A stretch of DNA of 64,000 nucleotides from CAVVIH01 sp963748295 (lineage in GTDB: Bacteria > Acidobacteriota > Vicinamibacteria > Vicinamibacterales > 2-12-FULL-66-21). Location: the NCBI GenBank assembly GCA_963748295.1, contig CAVVIH010000006.1, positions 1,612,001 through 1,676,000 of the forward strand. Reading direction: 5' to 3'. Of the stretch, positions 16,147 through 23,356 are shown one piece after another (position 1 is the stretch's first letter; every line of letters begins with the position of its first letter). A program made the translations under genes and the position numbers. The notes under the pieces were generated by a model, which was given only the letters and a program-made list of their open reading frames with translations, did no database searches and was not told where the DNA came from.

Positions 16147-18908
16147 GACCGGGCGCCGCGGGCCGGAAATGGCTGCGGCTGCTGTGGTCGCGCGTGCGTT
16201 CAGTCGGCCGAGGCGCCGAGATGGATGACGACCTGCGCGATCAGATTGCGGCGCACATCGACGAAGCCACTCAGGACTACATCGAGCAGGGGCTGGCGCC
16301 GGAACAAGCCCGGCGCGCGGCGCTGCTCGGATTCGGCAGCGTCGCCGGGACGGAAGAAGCGGTCCGCGACGCACGCGGACGCTGGCATCAGGATCTGTTG
16401 AAGGATGTGCGGTACGGCCTGCGCAGCTTCCGCCGCAACCCGGGATTCGCGGCGATCGCGGTCCTGTCGCTCGCGATGGGCATCGGCGCAAACACCGCCA
16501 TCTTCAGCATCGTCAACTCGCTGATGTTCCGGCCGAGACCCGTGTCGGATCCCGACCGCCTCGTGGAGCTGTTCGTCGGGGAGCGGGAGCATCCTTACGA
16601 GACGACGTCGTATCCGAGCTATGTCGAGTTCCGTGACCGCAACGACGTGTTCACCGGGCTCGCCGCGTACGGGATCGAGCAGTTCAAGCTCACCGCTGCC
16701 GACGAGGTCGAGCAGGTCTGGGGAGAGGTCGTCTCGGGCAACTACTTCGATGTGCTTGGCGTGCGGCCTCTCAAAGGCCGGATGCTCAGCGCCGGCGACG
16801 ACCTGGTGCCGGGCGGCAGTCCGGTTGTCGTGATCGGGCACCGGCTCTGGCAACGCCGGTTCGGCGCCGATCCAGATGTGATTGGCAGGACGGTCTCGAT
16901 CAACGGCCACCCGCTGACCGTCGTCGGTGTCGCACCCGCCCCCTACACGGGCATGTTTCGCGGCCTGTCGAGCGAGGTGTGGGTGCCGGCCACGATGCTG
17001 CCCGTGCTCGATCCCGCGAGCGGACGTAGGCTCACCAGCCGCGGAAGCCGCTGGCTGATGCTGGTCGGCCGCCTCGAACCCGGCGTAACGGTGAAGCAGG
17101 CCCAGGCGCGGTTCAATCTTCTCAGTCGCGAGATGCAGTCGAACCACCCCGAGGAGTGGAAGGCGTGGCAGGAGCACAAGGGATACATCCGTGAGCTGTT
17201 CGTGACGGTGCTTCCAGAAAGCAGCACCCGAATCCGTCCGGACATGCATGCCGCCGCGTACGGACTCGCCGCGTTGCTCGGCGCAGTGGTCAACCTGGTG
17301 CTCGCGATCGCCTGCATGAACCTGGCGAGCATGCTGCTCGCGCGGGCGGTCGTTCGCCGGAAAGAGATCGCGGTCCGGCTCGCGATGGGCGCCAGCCGCG
17401 CGCGAATCATCAGGCAGCTGATCACCGAGAGCATCCTGCTGTCTCTGATTGCAGGCATTGCGGGCGTTGCCCTTACCGTGTGGCTCCTCGGCATTCTCGT
17501 GGCGACGATGCCGGCGTTCCCGGAAGGCATTCGCGTCGCGATCGATCTGCGCCCGGACTGGCGCGTGTTCGCCTATGCGATCGCGTTCTCTACCGTCACG
17601 GGAGTGCTGTTCGGCCTCGCACCGGCGTTGAAAAGCTCGCGTACGGAGGTGTCGACGGTTCTCAAGGACGACTCGAGCGCCACGACCGGCGGCCATCGCC
17701 GGTCACGCGTTCGTGGAGCGCTCGTCGTCGCGCAGGTCGCATTCTCGCTGCTGCTTCTGATTGGAGCGGGGCTCGTGCTGCGCAGCCTGGAGAAAGTGCA
17801 GCCGACGCGGCTCGGGTTCAGTTCCGAGAACATGGTCGTCGCGCCGCTGAATCTCGATGAGTCGCGCTACGACCGCGTGAAGAGCCAGGACTTCTTCCGG
17901 GAGGTCTCGGAGCGCATTTCGTCGCTGCCGGGAGTCCACGCCGTGAGCCTGGTGGATGGCAGGCCTGGCGGATTCATGAGCGGCCAGCGGCGCGGTACCC
18001 AGATCGAAGGCTACCAATTCGCGCCAGGCGAGAGCCAGGAGATCGGGTTCGACTTCGTCGGTCCCCGCTACTTCACCAACATGAACATCCCGGTGGTCCA
18101 GGGACGGGATTTCACCGAGCGCGATCGCGACGGCACACCATGTGTGGCGATCATCAATGAAGCTTTCGCGGCACGGTATCTGCCGGGAACGGAATCGGCG
18201 CTCGGCAAGCACCTGACGAAGGCCGAATACCGCCAGAAAGTGATGACATATCAGTGTGAAATCGTCGGGGTGATCCGGGACGATCGGTTTCAGTCCCTGC
18301 TCCACGAACCCAAGCCGTTCTACTTTCTTGCCGTGATGCAGTCGGATCGAACGGCGATCACGATGTTCGTGCACACGAACAGCGAACCGTCCACGCTCGT
18401 CACGGCGGTTCGCAAGACGGTGCGAGCGCTCGACACGACCATGCCTTTGAACGACGTCCAGACGCTGAGTGACAGCTACGGCACGATGGCGTATCCGTTC
18501 CGGTTGCTGGGATTCGCGATGATTGCCTGTGGCGTTATGGCGCTGCTGCTGGCGACGATCGGCGTCTATGGGATCGTGTCCTACTCGGTTGCGCAGCGCA
18601 CCCGTGAGGTCGGCATCCGGATGGCGCTTGGCGCGATCCGGACGCGAATTCTCGGAATGCTCGTCGGTCAGGGAATGACGCTCGTGGCGTGGGGAATCGG
18701 TCTCGGGCTGCTGCTCAGCGTCGCGCTGACTCGCGTCCTGACCAGCGATCTGTTCGGAACCGAATTGCTGTTTGGCGTCACGGCGACCGACTCGCTGACG
18801 TTCGCCGGCGTGACGGCAATCCTCTTTGCGGTTGCGCTCGCCGCCTGCTGTATTCCCGCCGTGCGCGCGACACGCATCGATCCGGTCGAGGCGCTGCGGT
18901 ACGAGTAA
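16143..18908 (+). CDS. MacB/FtsX-type permease of the ADOP family
   Basis: Intact, 921 residues from a GTG at 16143 that overlaps the padR stop; the frame is open earlier, but a start inside padR is not credible. Order of domains: basic N-terminus, helical region 'MDDDLRDQIAAHIDEATQDY', first membrane helix ('AIAVLSLAMGIGANTAIFSIV'), MacB-like periplasmic domain with 'VVSGNYFDVLGVRPLKGRM', first FtsX block ('VLAIACMNLASMLLARAVVRRKEIAVRLAMGASRARI'), a second periplasmic domain, and the C-terminal FtsX block ('AQRTREVGIRMALG', 'IDPVEALRYE'). No ATPase gene is nearby. The substrate or signal is unknown. Confidence 0.92.
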   Translation: MRPGAAGRKWLRLLWSRVRSVGRGAEMDDDLRDQIAAHIDEATQDYIEQGLAPEQARRAALLGFGSVAGTEEAVRDARGRWHQDLLKDVRYGLRSFRRNPGFAAIAVLSLAMGIGANTAIFSIVNSLMFRPRPVSDPDRLVELFVGEREHPYETTSYPSYVEFRDRNDVFTGLAAYGIEQFKLTAADEVEQVWGEVVSGNYFDVLGVRPLKGRMLSAGDDLVPGGSPVVVIGHRLWQRRFGADPDVIGRTVSINGHPLTVVGVAPAPYTGMFRGLSSEVWVPATMLPVLDPASGRRLTSRGSRWLMLVGRLEPGVTVKQAQARFNLLSREMQSNHPEEWKAWQEHKGYIRELFVTVLPESSTRIRPDMHAAAYGLAALLGAVVNLVLAIACMNLASMLLARAVVRRKEIAVRLAMGASRARIIRQLITESILLSLIAGIAGVALTVWLLGILVATMPAFPEGIRVAIDLRPDWRVFAYAIAFSTVTGVLFGLAPALKSSRTEVSTVLKDDSSATTGGHRRSRVRGALVVAQVAFSLLLLIGAGLVLRSLEKVQPTRLGFSSENMVVAPLNLDESRYDRVKSQDFFREVSERISSLPGVHAVSLVDGRPGGFMSGQRRGTQIEGYQFAPGESQEIGFDFVGPRYFTNMNIPVVQGRDFTERDRDGTPCVAIINEAFAARYLPGTESALGKHLTKAEYRQKVMTYQCEIVGVIRDDRFQSLLHEPKPFYFLAVMQSDRTAITMFVHTNSEPSTLVTAVRKTVRALDTTMPLNDVQTLSDSYGTMAYPFRLLGFAMIACGVMALLLATIGVYGIVSYSVAQRTREVGIRMALGAIRTRILGMLVGQGMTLVAWGIGLGLLLSVALTRVLTSDLFGTELLFGVTATDSLTFAGVTAILFAVALAACCIPAVRATRIDPVEALRYE

Positions 18909-18913
18909 TTCAG

Positions 18914-18931
18914 GCAGACCTGAAGGTCTGC
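18914..18931. repeat. Hairpin of the 'gcagacct-gaa-ggtctgc' type
   Basis: GCAGACC and GGTCTGC pair perfectly (7 bp) around a TGAA loop, six bases after the permease stop. It is followed at 18952-18963 by a second small hairpin, GGCC-TTTA-GGCC. Similar short palindromes followed by 'gcgctac' are, from general experience, scattered in acidobacterial genomes, so a REP-like interspersed element is a possibility beside a termination role. No uridine tract follows. Confidence 0.5.
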
Positions 18932-18951
18932 GCTACAGAGACCCCACCCCC

Positions 18952-18963
18952 GGCCTTTAGGCC
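18952..18963. repeat. Second small hairpin GGCC-TTTA-GGCC
   Basis: A four-bp stem with a four-base loop, 20 bases after the first hairpin. Together the two may form one REP-like unit in the 124-bp space between the permease and the SurA-like gene. The element itself is too short for a firm call. Confidence 0.35.
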
Positions 18964-19032
18964 TGCCTGGCGCTCCTCGACTCTCAGCGCCGGGGATCGA
19001 GGTTCCCCGTCTTGGAGTACTCTTTCGGGTGC

Positions 19033-20139
19033 ATGTCATTTTCAATCCGCGGCTCTTTCACGGGCCTTCGCCCCAGCTTTGCTGTGGCAGTCGTGCTGGC
19101 AGCAGCGTCCGTCTTTCCGGGATGCCGATCCACGCCGGCCAAGCCGACGGTCACCGTCACCGAGAACACGTGGGCGGTGGTCAACGATCACGAGATCACT
19201 CGCGATCAGGTCGAGAAGGCGTACCGCCGGATTTCGGATCCGTCGCAGCCGCTGTCCGACGAAGAAGCCCTGACCGCCAAGCTGAGCCTGCTCAACGAGG
19301 TCGTCGTCCAGGAGCTGTTGCTGGCCAAGGCGGCCCAGTTGAAGATTGAGGTTCCCGACTCCGAGCTGGATGCCGCGTTTGCCGCCAGGCGGCAGAACCT
19401 GTCGGAAGACGCGTTTCAGCAGGAGCTGAAACGGCGTCAGCTGAGCGCCGCGGACATGCGCGACGGCCTGCGGCGCGAGCTGCTCGCCCAGAAAGTCGTC
19501 GAGCGCGAGGTCACCTCCAAGGTCGGCGTCACCGATCAGGAGGTCACCGACTTCTTCAATGCGAACCGCGCGCGCTTCTACTTCCCGGAAGAGGCCTATC
19601 ACATTGCCCAGATCGCGATCACGCCCGTCAGGGAGCCTCAGCTTGCGAACCGGTCGGGCAACGATGCGACGACGCCGCAGGCGGCGGCGGCAAAGGCCAG
19701 GATGCTGATGGAGAAGCTGAAGGGCGGCGCGTCGTTCGCGGAGCTCGCGATGGATTATTCGGAAGATCCGCAAACCGCGGCGCGCGGCGGGGATCTGGGC
19801 TACGTGCCGGTGTCGAAGCTCCAGCAGGCGCCGCCGGCGCTAAGGGACGCGGTGCTGAAGGTGGCGCCGGGAACGGTGAATGTCGTGAGCCAGGGAGGCG
19901 CCCACACGCTGGTCGCCGTCGTCGCGCACGAACCCGCCGGACAGCGCGACCTCTCGACGCCGGCGGTCAAGGAGAGCATCACCACCGCGTTGCGCGGGCG
20001 TAAAGAGCAGCTGATGCGCACCGCCTACCTGACCGCCGTGCGCACCGACGCGGAGGTGGTCAACTACCTCGCGCGCCGGCTGGTGGAATCACAGGGGAAG
20101 GTCCCGACCCTGGCGCCGGCGGCCCCGGCTGGGCGGTAA
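19033..20139 (+). CDS. SurA/PrsA-like peptidyl-prolyl isomerase, lipoprotein
   Basis: Assists folding of exported proteins. The ATG at 19033 is preferred over an in-frame TTG at 19012 because it gives a compact lipoprotein signal ('GLRPSFAVAVVLAAASVFPGC', Cys 31 as the lipidated residue). A SurA_N-like helical domain follows (about residues 50-170: 'AVVNDHEITRDQVEKAYRRI', 'KLSLLNEVVVQELLLAKAAQ'), then one parvulin (PpiC) domain at about 190-290 with 'EEAYHIAQIAITPV', 'FAELAMDYSEDPQTAARGG' and 'GDLGYVPVSKLQ'. Length 368 is normal. The peroxiredoxin starts 25 bases downstream, so the two are probably an operon working in the periplasm or on the membrane surface. Confidence 0.87.
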   Translation: MSFSIRGSFTGLRPSFAVAVVLAAASVFPGCRSTPAKPTVTVTENTWAVVNDHEITRDQVEKAYRRISDPSQPLSDEEALTAKLSLLNEVVVQELLLAKAAQLKIEVPDSELDAAFAARRQNLSEDAFQQELKRRQLSAADMRDGLRRELLAQKVVEREVTSKVGVTDQEVTDFFNANRARFYFPEEAYHIAQIAITPVREPQLANRSGNDATTPQAAAAKARMLMEKLKGGASFAELAMDYSEDPQTAARGGDLGYVPVSKLQQAPPALRDAVLKVAPGTVNVVSQGGAHTLVAVVAHEPAGQRDLSTPAVKESITTALRGRKEQLMRTAYLTAVRTDAEVVNYLARRLVESQGKVPTLAPAAPAGR

Positions 20140-20164
20140 ACAGACTTCCGGGTAATATTGCTGC

Positions 20165-20767
20165 ATGTCACAACGACCGACCGTCCAGTCCCTGGCCGGC
20201 GCCGCTTTCGTAGCAATAGGAGTGGCGGTGTCCGCACAGGGTCAGGCCCCTCAACAGCCGCCGCAGGCGCCCGCGGCGCCGCCGCAGTATTCGGCCACGC
20301 TGAACGTCGGGGATTCCGCGCCCGAGTTCAAGCTCCCGGGCTCCGATGGCAAGACCCATTCGCTCGCCGACTACAAGGGCAAGACCGTCGTGCTGGCGTG
20401 GTTCCCCAAGGCGTTCACCGGTGGTTGAACGGCCGAATGCAAATCGCTCCGTGAGAGCAGCCAGATCCTGAAGTCCTACGACATCGTCTATTTCATGGCG
20501 AGCGTCGACACGCTCGAAGACAACACCAAGTTCGCGAAAGAGAACGACGCGGACTTTGCCATCCTGGCGGATCCGTCGAAGGAAACGGCAAAGGTGTACG
20601 GCGTGATCCGGACCGACGTGCCTCCCGAGCGCCAGTTTGCCGCCCGGTGGACGTACTACATCGGACCGGACGGGAAGATCCTCGCGATCGACAAGACGCC
20701 GACGACCGCAACCGCCGGCGCGATGATGGCGAAGAAGCTCGAGGAACTGGGCATCAAGAAGAAGTGA
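20165..20767 (+). CDS. Exported peroxiredoxin with selenocysteine (UGA) at the peroxidatic position
   Basis: Reduces hydroperoxides. One continuous frame of 200 codons is interrupted only by a TGA at 20426-20428 (codon 88) that falls exactly where the peroxidatic Cys belongs: 'VVLAWFPKAFTGG-U-TAEC'. The rest of the AhpC-TSA fold is intact on both sides: 'GDSAPEFKLPGSDGKTHSL' before it, 'VYFMASVDTLEDNTKFAKEN', 'ILADPSKETAKVYGV' and 'WTYYIGPDGKILAID' after it. Cys 92, four residues on, is a plausible resolving Cys as in PrxQ/BCP-like enzymes. Residues 1-27 look like a signal peptide, which would place the enzyme in the periplasm. A small stem-loop with a G-containing loop 21 bases after the UGA fits a bacterial SECIS. 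A stop mutation is the alternative but would not hit this codon by chance. Confidence 0.85.
20446..20458 (+). promoter_or_regulatory. Candidate bacterial SECIS stem-loop
   Basis: GCTC (20446-20449) pairs with GAGC (20455-20458) around the loop CGTGA. The loop begins 21 bases after the UGA and has G as its second base, as the bacterial SECIS rule expects (loop 16-37 bases downstream, G in its first two positions). The stem is short and no covariance can be tested here. Confidence 0.5.
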
Positions 20768-20780
20768 CCGCGCGGGCGGT

Positions 20781-22244
20781 CTACTCCACTTCGACGCCCA
20801 GCACGCCGGCCAGCTCTTCGAGGCTGTACCGGCTTGAGGAGCAGCTCGAATTCCCCGTCCGTCATGCTTGCGGCGGCCTCGACGTAGCCGGTCGTCAGAA
20901 TCACAGGGAGATCCGGGTGTCGGCGCCCGATCTCCCGTGCCAGCTCGAGCCCGCTGACGCCTCCCGGCATCATGATGTCCGACAGCACGACGTCGACGGC
21001 GCGCCCGTTCGCCAGCGCGCCGAGCGCCGCGTCGGAATGGCTGACGTGAGTCACTGAAAAACCCAGACAGCTCAGCATCTCACGCGTCAGCGCGGACACT
21101 TCCCTGTCGTCTTCGACGAGCAGCACGTGACCCTGACGCCCGCCATCACTCCTGGCCGGTAACTCGCCCGCAGGATCGGCGGCACCGGCTGCCACCGGTT
21201 CGCGCAACGATCGCGGCAGCAGCAGCGTCACGATCGTGCCGGCGCCGACCTCGCTGTCGATCGAGATGCGGCCGCCGGACTGGTGCGCGAAGCCATAGAC
21301 CTGCGGCAGGCCGAGCCCCGATCCTTTGCCGACGTCCTTGGTCGTGAAGAACGGCTCGAACACGCGGGCGATGACGTCCGCGGGCATTCCACAGCCGGTG
21401 TCGGCGACCGACAGCTTGACGAAGTCTGCGCGCGCGCCATCATCGTCCGACTCCTGAACGTTGGCCGCGCTGATCGTGATCGCGCCGCCATCGGGCATGG
21501 CATCGCGCGCGTTCAGGCAGAGGTTCAGGATCGCGAGCTCCATCTCGCCGGCGTCGATTTCGACGGGCCACACGTCGGCGCCGAAATTCAGGTCGACGTG
21601 GATGTGTCCGCCGAGCGAGCCATGGAGCATGTCGCACATGCCGCGCAGGTGAGCGGCGATCTCGATCGACTCGGGATTGACCGGCCGGCGGCGGGTGAAG
21701 GCGAGCAGATGCCGCGTCAAGCCGGTGCCGCGCGCCACGGCGCGACGCATGCCCTCGAAGATGCGCTGGCGCTGCTCGAGGCTCACATCGCGTTCGAGCA
21801 GCTGCAAACCGGTGGCGAACACTGCCAGCAGATTGTTGAAGTCGTGGGCGACGCCGCCGGTCAGCTGGCCGATGGCTTCCATCTTCTGCGTCTGGCGCAG
21901 CGCCGCTTCCGCGTGCCGAAGCCGCTCCTGATCGCGGATCCGGTCGGCCACGGCGTCGGTCACGCGCTGTTCGAGCGTTTCGGTCAGGTCGAGAAGCGCC
22001 GATTCCGCCAGGACCTTGCGTGTCGTTTCCTGCACCGCACAGAACATCCCGGCGACCGTGCCGCTCTCGTCCCGGACTGGCGAATAGGAAAACGTAAAGC
22101 AGGTCTTCTCGTCGTAGCCCCGACGATCGTGCGGAAAGACTGCGGCCAGGCGTCAGGCCGACCGAGCGGCGAGCTGGACCAGTCGAGGGCGCGCATCAGC
22201 GCGCCGGTGCGCCCGCCACCGGCGAGGAACTCGAGGTTGGTCAT
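20781..22244 (-). CDS. Hybrid sensor histidine kinase with receiver domain, two frame breaks
   Basis: Two-component sensor. The N-terminus 'GALMRALDWSSSPLGRPDAWPQSFRTIVG' is the start of a PAS fold common in these kinases; it then passes, in another frame near 22100-22150, directly into 'RGYDEKTCFTFSYSPVRDESG', the end of the same fold, so roughly 80-100 residues of the PAS domain seem to be missing. HisKA follows with the phospho-acceptor in 'IGQLTGGVAHDFNNLL', then HATPase_c ('LNLCLNARDAMPDGG', 'DTGCGMPADVIARVFEPFFTTK', 'GSGLGL') and a receiver domain ('VLLVEDDREVSALTREML', phospho-Asp in 'VVLSDIMMPGG'). A second break near 20838 hides the true C-terminus 'YSLEELAGVLGVEVE', ending at 20781. 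It follows GH43 by 18 bases. Confidence 0.85.
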
Positions 22245-22262
22245 CGGCCGCGACTGCTGATT

Positions 22263-23240
22263 CTATCGCACCGGATCCTGCGCCACGCCTTCCTTTGTAA
22301 TGACGACCGGGAGGATGAACCCCTTCTCGTCGAAGCGGAGCTCGTCGATACAGACAACCCGGTGATTCCGGTCGGTCTCGCCGAGCGGCCGCCGGTGATA
22401 GACGATGTACCATCGCCCCGATTTCGGTGCTTGCAGGACGGAGTGATGGCCGGCGCCAGTGGCAACCGCGGGATCCTGTTGCAGGATCTTGCCGATGCGC
22501 TCGAACGGGCCGAACGGCGACGAGCCGATCGCGTAGGCCACCGCGTAATTCGGCCCGGTCCAGCCCCCTTCCGACCACATGAAGTAGTACTTGCCGTCCT
22601 TCAACAGCATGAACGCGCCTTCGACGTAGCCTTGCGGCGTGATCTCCTTGAACGTCGTGCCATCGGGAAATGGCACGAGACCGGTGAAGTCGGCGTTCAG
22701 CCTGGCGATGTTGCAGTGGCGCCAGCCGCCGTAAACGATGTAGTACGAGTTGTCACGATCCTTGAAGACGAACTGATCGATCGGCTGGGCGCCGTTGTGA
22801 AAGCGGTCGATCAGCGGCTTGCCGAGGTAGTCCTCGAACGGTCCCTGCGGCTGCCGCGCGCGCGCAACGCCGATGCCACCCACCTGCTGATCGTTCTGAA
22901 TGTCGTTGGCACCGAAGAACAGGTAGTACCAGCCGTCCTTCTCGACGATCGACGGCGCCCAGAGCGCGCGTTTCGCCCAGCGCACGTTTTGGATATCGAG
23001 GATGCGCGGGTGCTTTTCCCAGGTGACGAGGTCCCTGGACGAGAACGCGTCCATGAACACCTGCTGATCGTAGGGCGCGGAGTAGGTCGGGTAGATCCAG
23101 TATTCGTTGTCGAAGACGTGTGCTTCCGGATCCGCGTACCACCCTGGGAGAACCGGGTTGCCGGAACGGACGGGCTGCGTCGACGCGCCGGCCAGGAAGA
23201 GGGCGAGGCATGAGATGAACCAGGAACGTGAACAGCGCAT
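22263..23240 (-). CDS. Glycoside hydrolase family 43, exported
   Basis: Probably releases arabinose or xylose from plant polysaccharides. 325 residues, with a signal peptide (about 1-26) and a single five-bladed GH43 propeller. Catalytic residues can be placed: base Asp 37 ('PGWYADPEAHVFD'), the pKa-modulating Asp 155 ('AQPIDQFVFK') and acid Glu 208 ('PQGYVEGAFMLLKDGKYYFMWSEGG'). The closing blade 'GAGHHSVLQAPKSGRWYIVYHRR' is also typical. No carbohydrate-binding module is attached. The linkage specificity cannot be read from the sequence. The gene is intact and lies just upstream of, and in line with, the hybrid histidine kinase. Confidence 0.9.
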   Translation of the reverse strand: MRCSRSWFISCLALFLAGASTQPVRSGNPVLPGWYADPEAHVFDNEYWIYPTYSAPYDQQVFMDAFSSRDLVTWEKHPRILDIQNVRWAKRALWAPSIVEKDGWYYLFFGANDIQNDQQVGGIGVARARQPQGPFEDYLGKPLIDRFHNGAQPIDQFVFKDRDNSYYIVYGGWRHCNIARLNADFTGLVPFPDGTTFKEITPQGYVEGAFMLLKDGKYYFMWSEGGWTGPNYAVAYAIGSSPFGPFERIGKILQQDPAVATGAGHHSVLQAPKSGRWYIVYHRRPLGETDRNHRVVCIDELRFDEKGFILPVVITKEGVAQDPVR

Positions 23241-23284
23241 AGGGTGAACAGATTACCTGACCGGCCGCCCAGCGAGCCTTCCTT

Positions 23285-23334
23285 CCTTGACAGGTTAGGA
23301 GAGCGGACTGATACTTCTCCTAGCCAACTTAGGA
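23285..23334 (+). promoter_or_regulatory. Promoter with three TAGGAGA operator elements
   Basis: TTGACA (23285-23290), 17 bp, GATACT (23308-23313) form the promoter for the permease gene at 23357. TAGGAGA occurs between -35 and -10 (23294-23300), and a perfect inverted pair TCTCCTA (23314-23320) / TAGGAGA (23328-23334) with a 7-bp spacer sits over the predicted start point. This is a classic repressor layout; no padR gene is adjacent, so the regulator is unknown. Confidence 0.6.
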
Positions 23335-23356
23335 GAGCTGGCCAGGAGGCTCGGAC

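Noticed and set aside
20426..20428. In-frame TGA as a sequencing error or pseudogene stop
   Set aside because: The frame is unbroken on both sides and the codon falls exactly on the peroxidatic residue; the other breaks in the window are indels, not substitutions.
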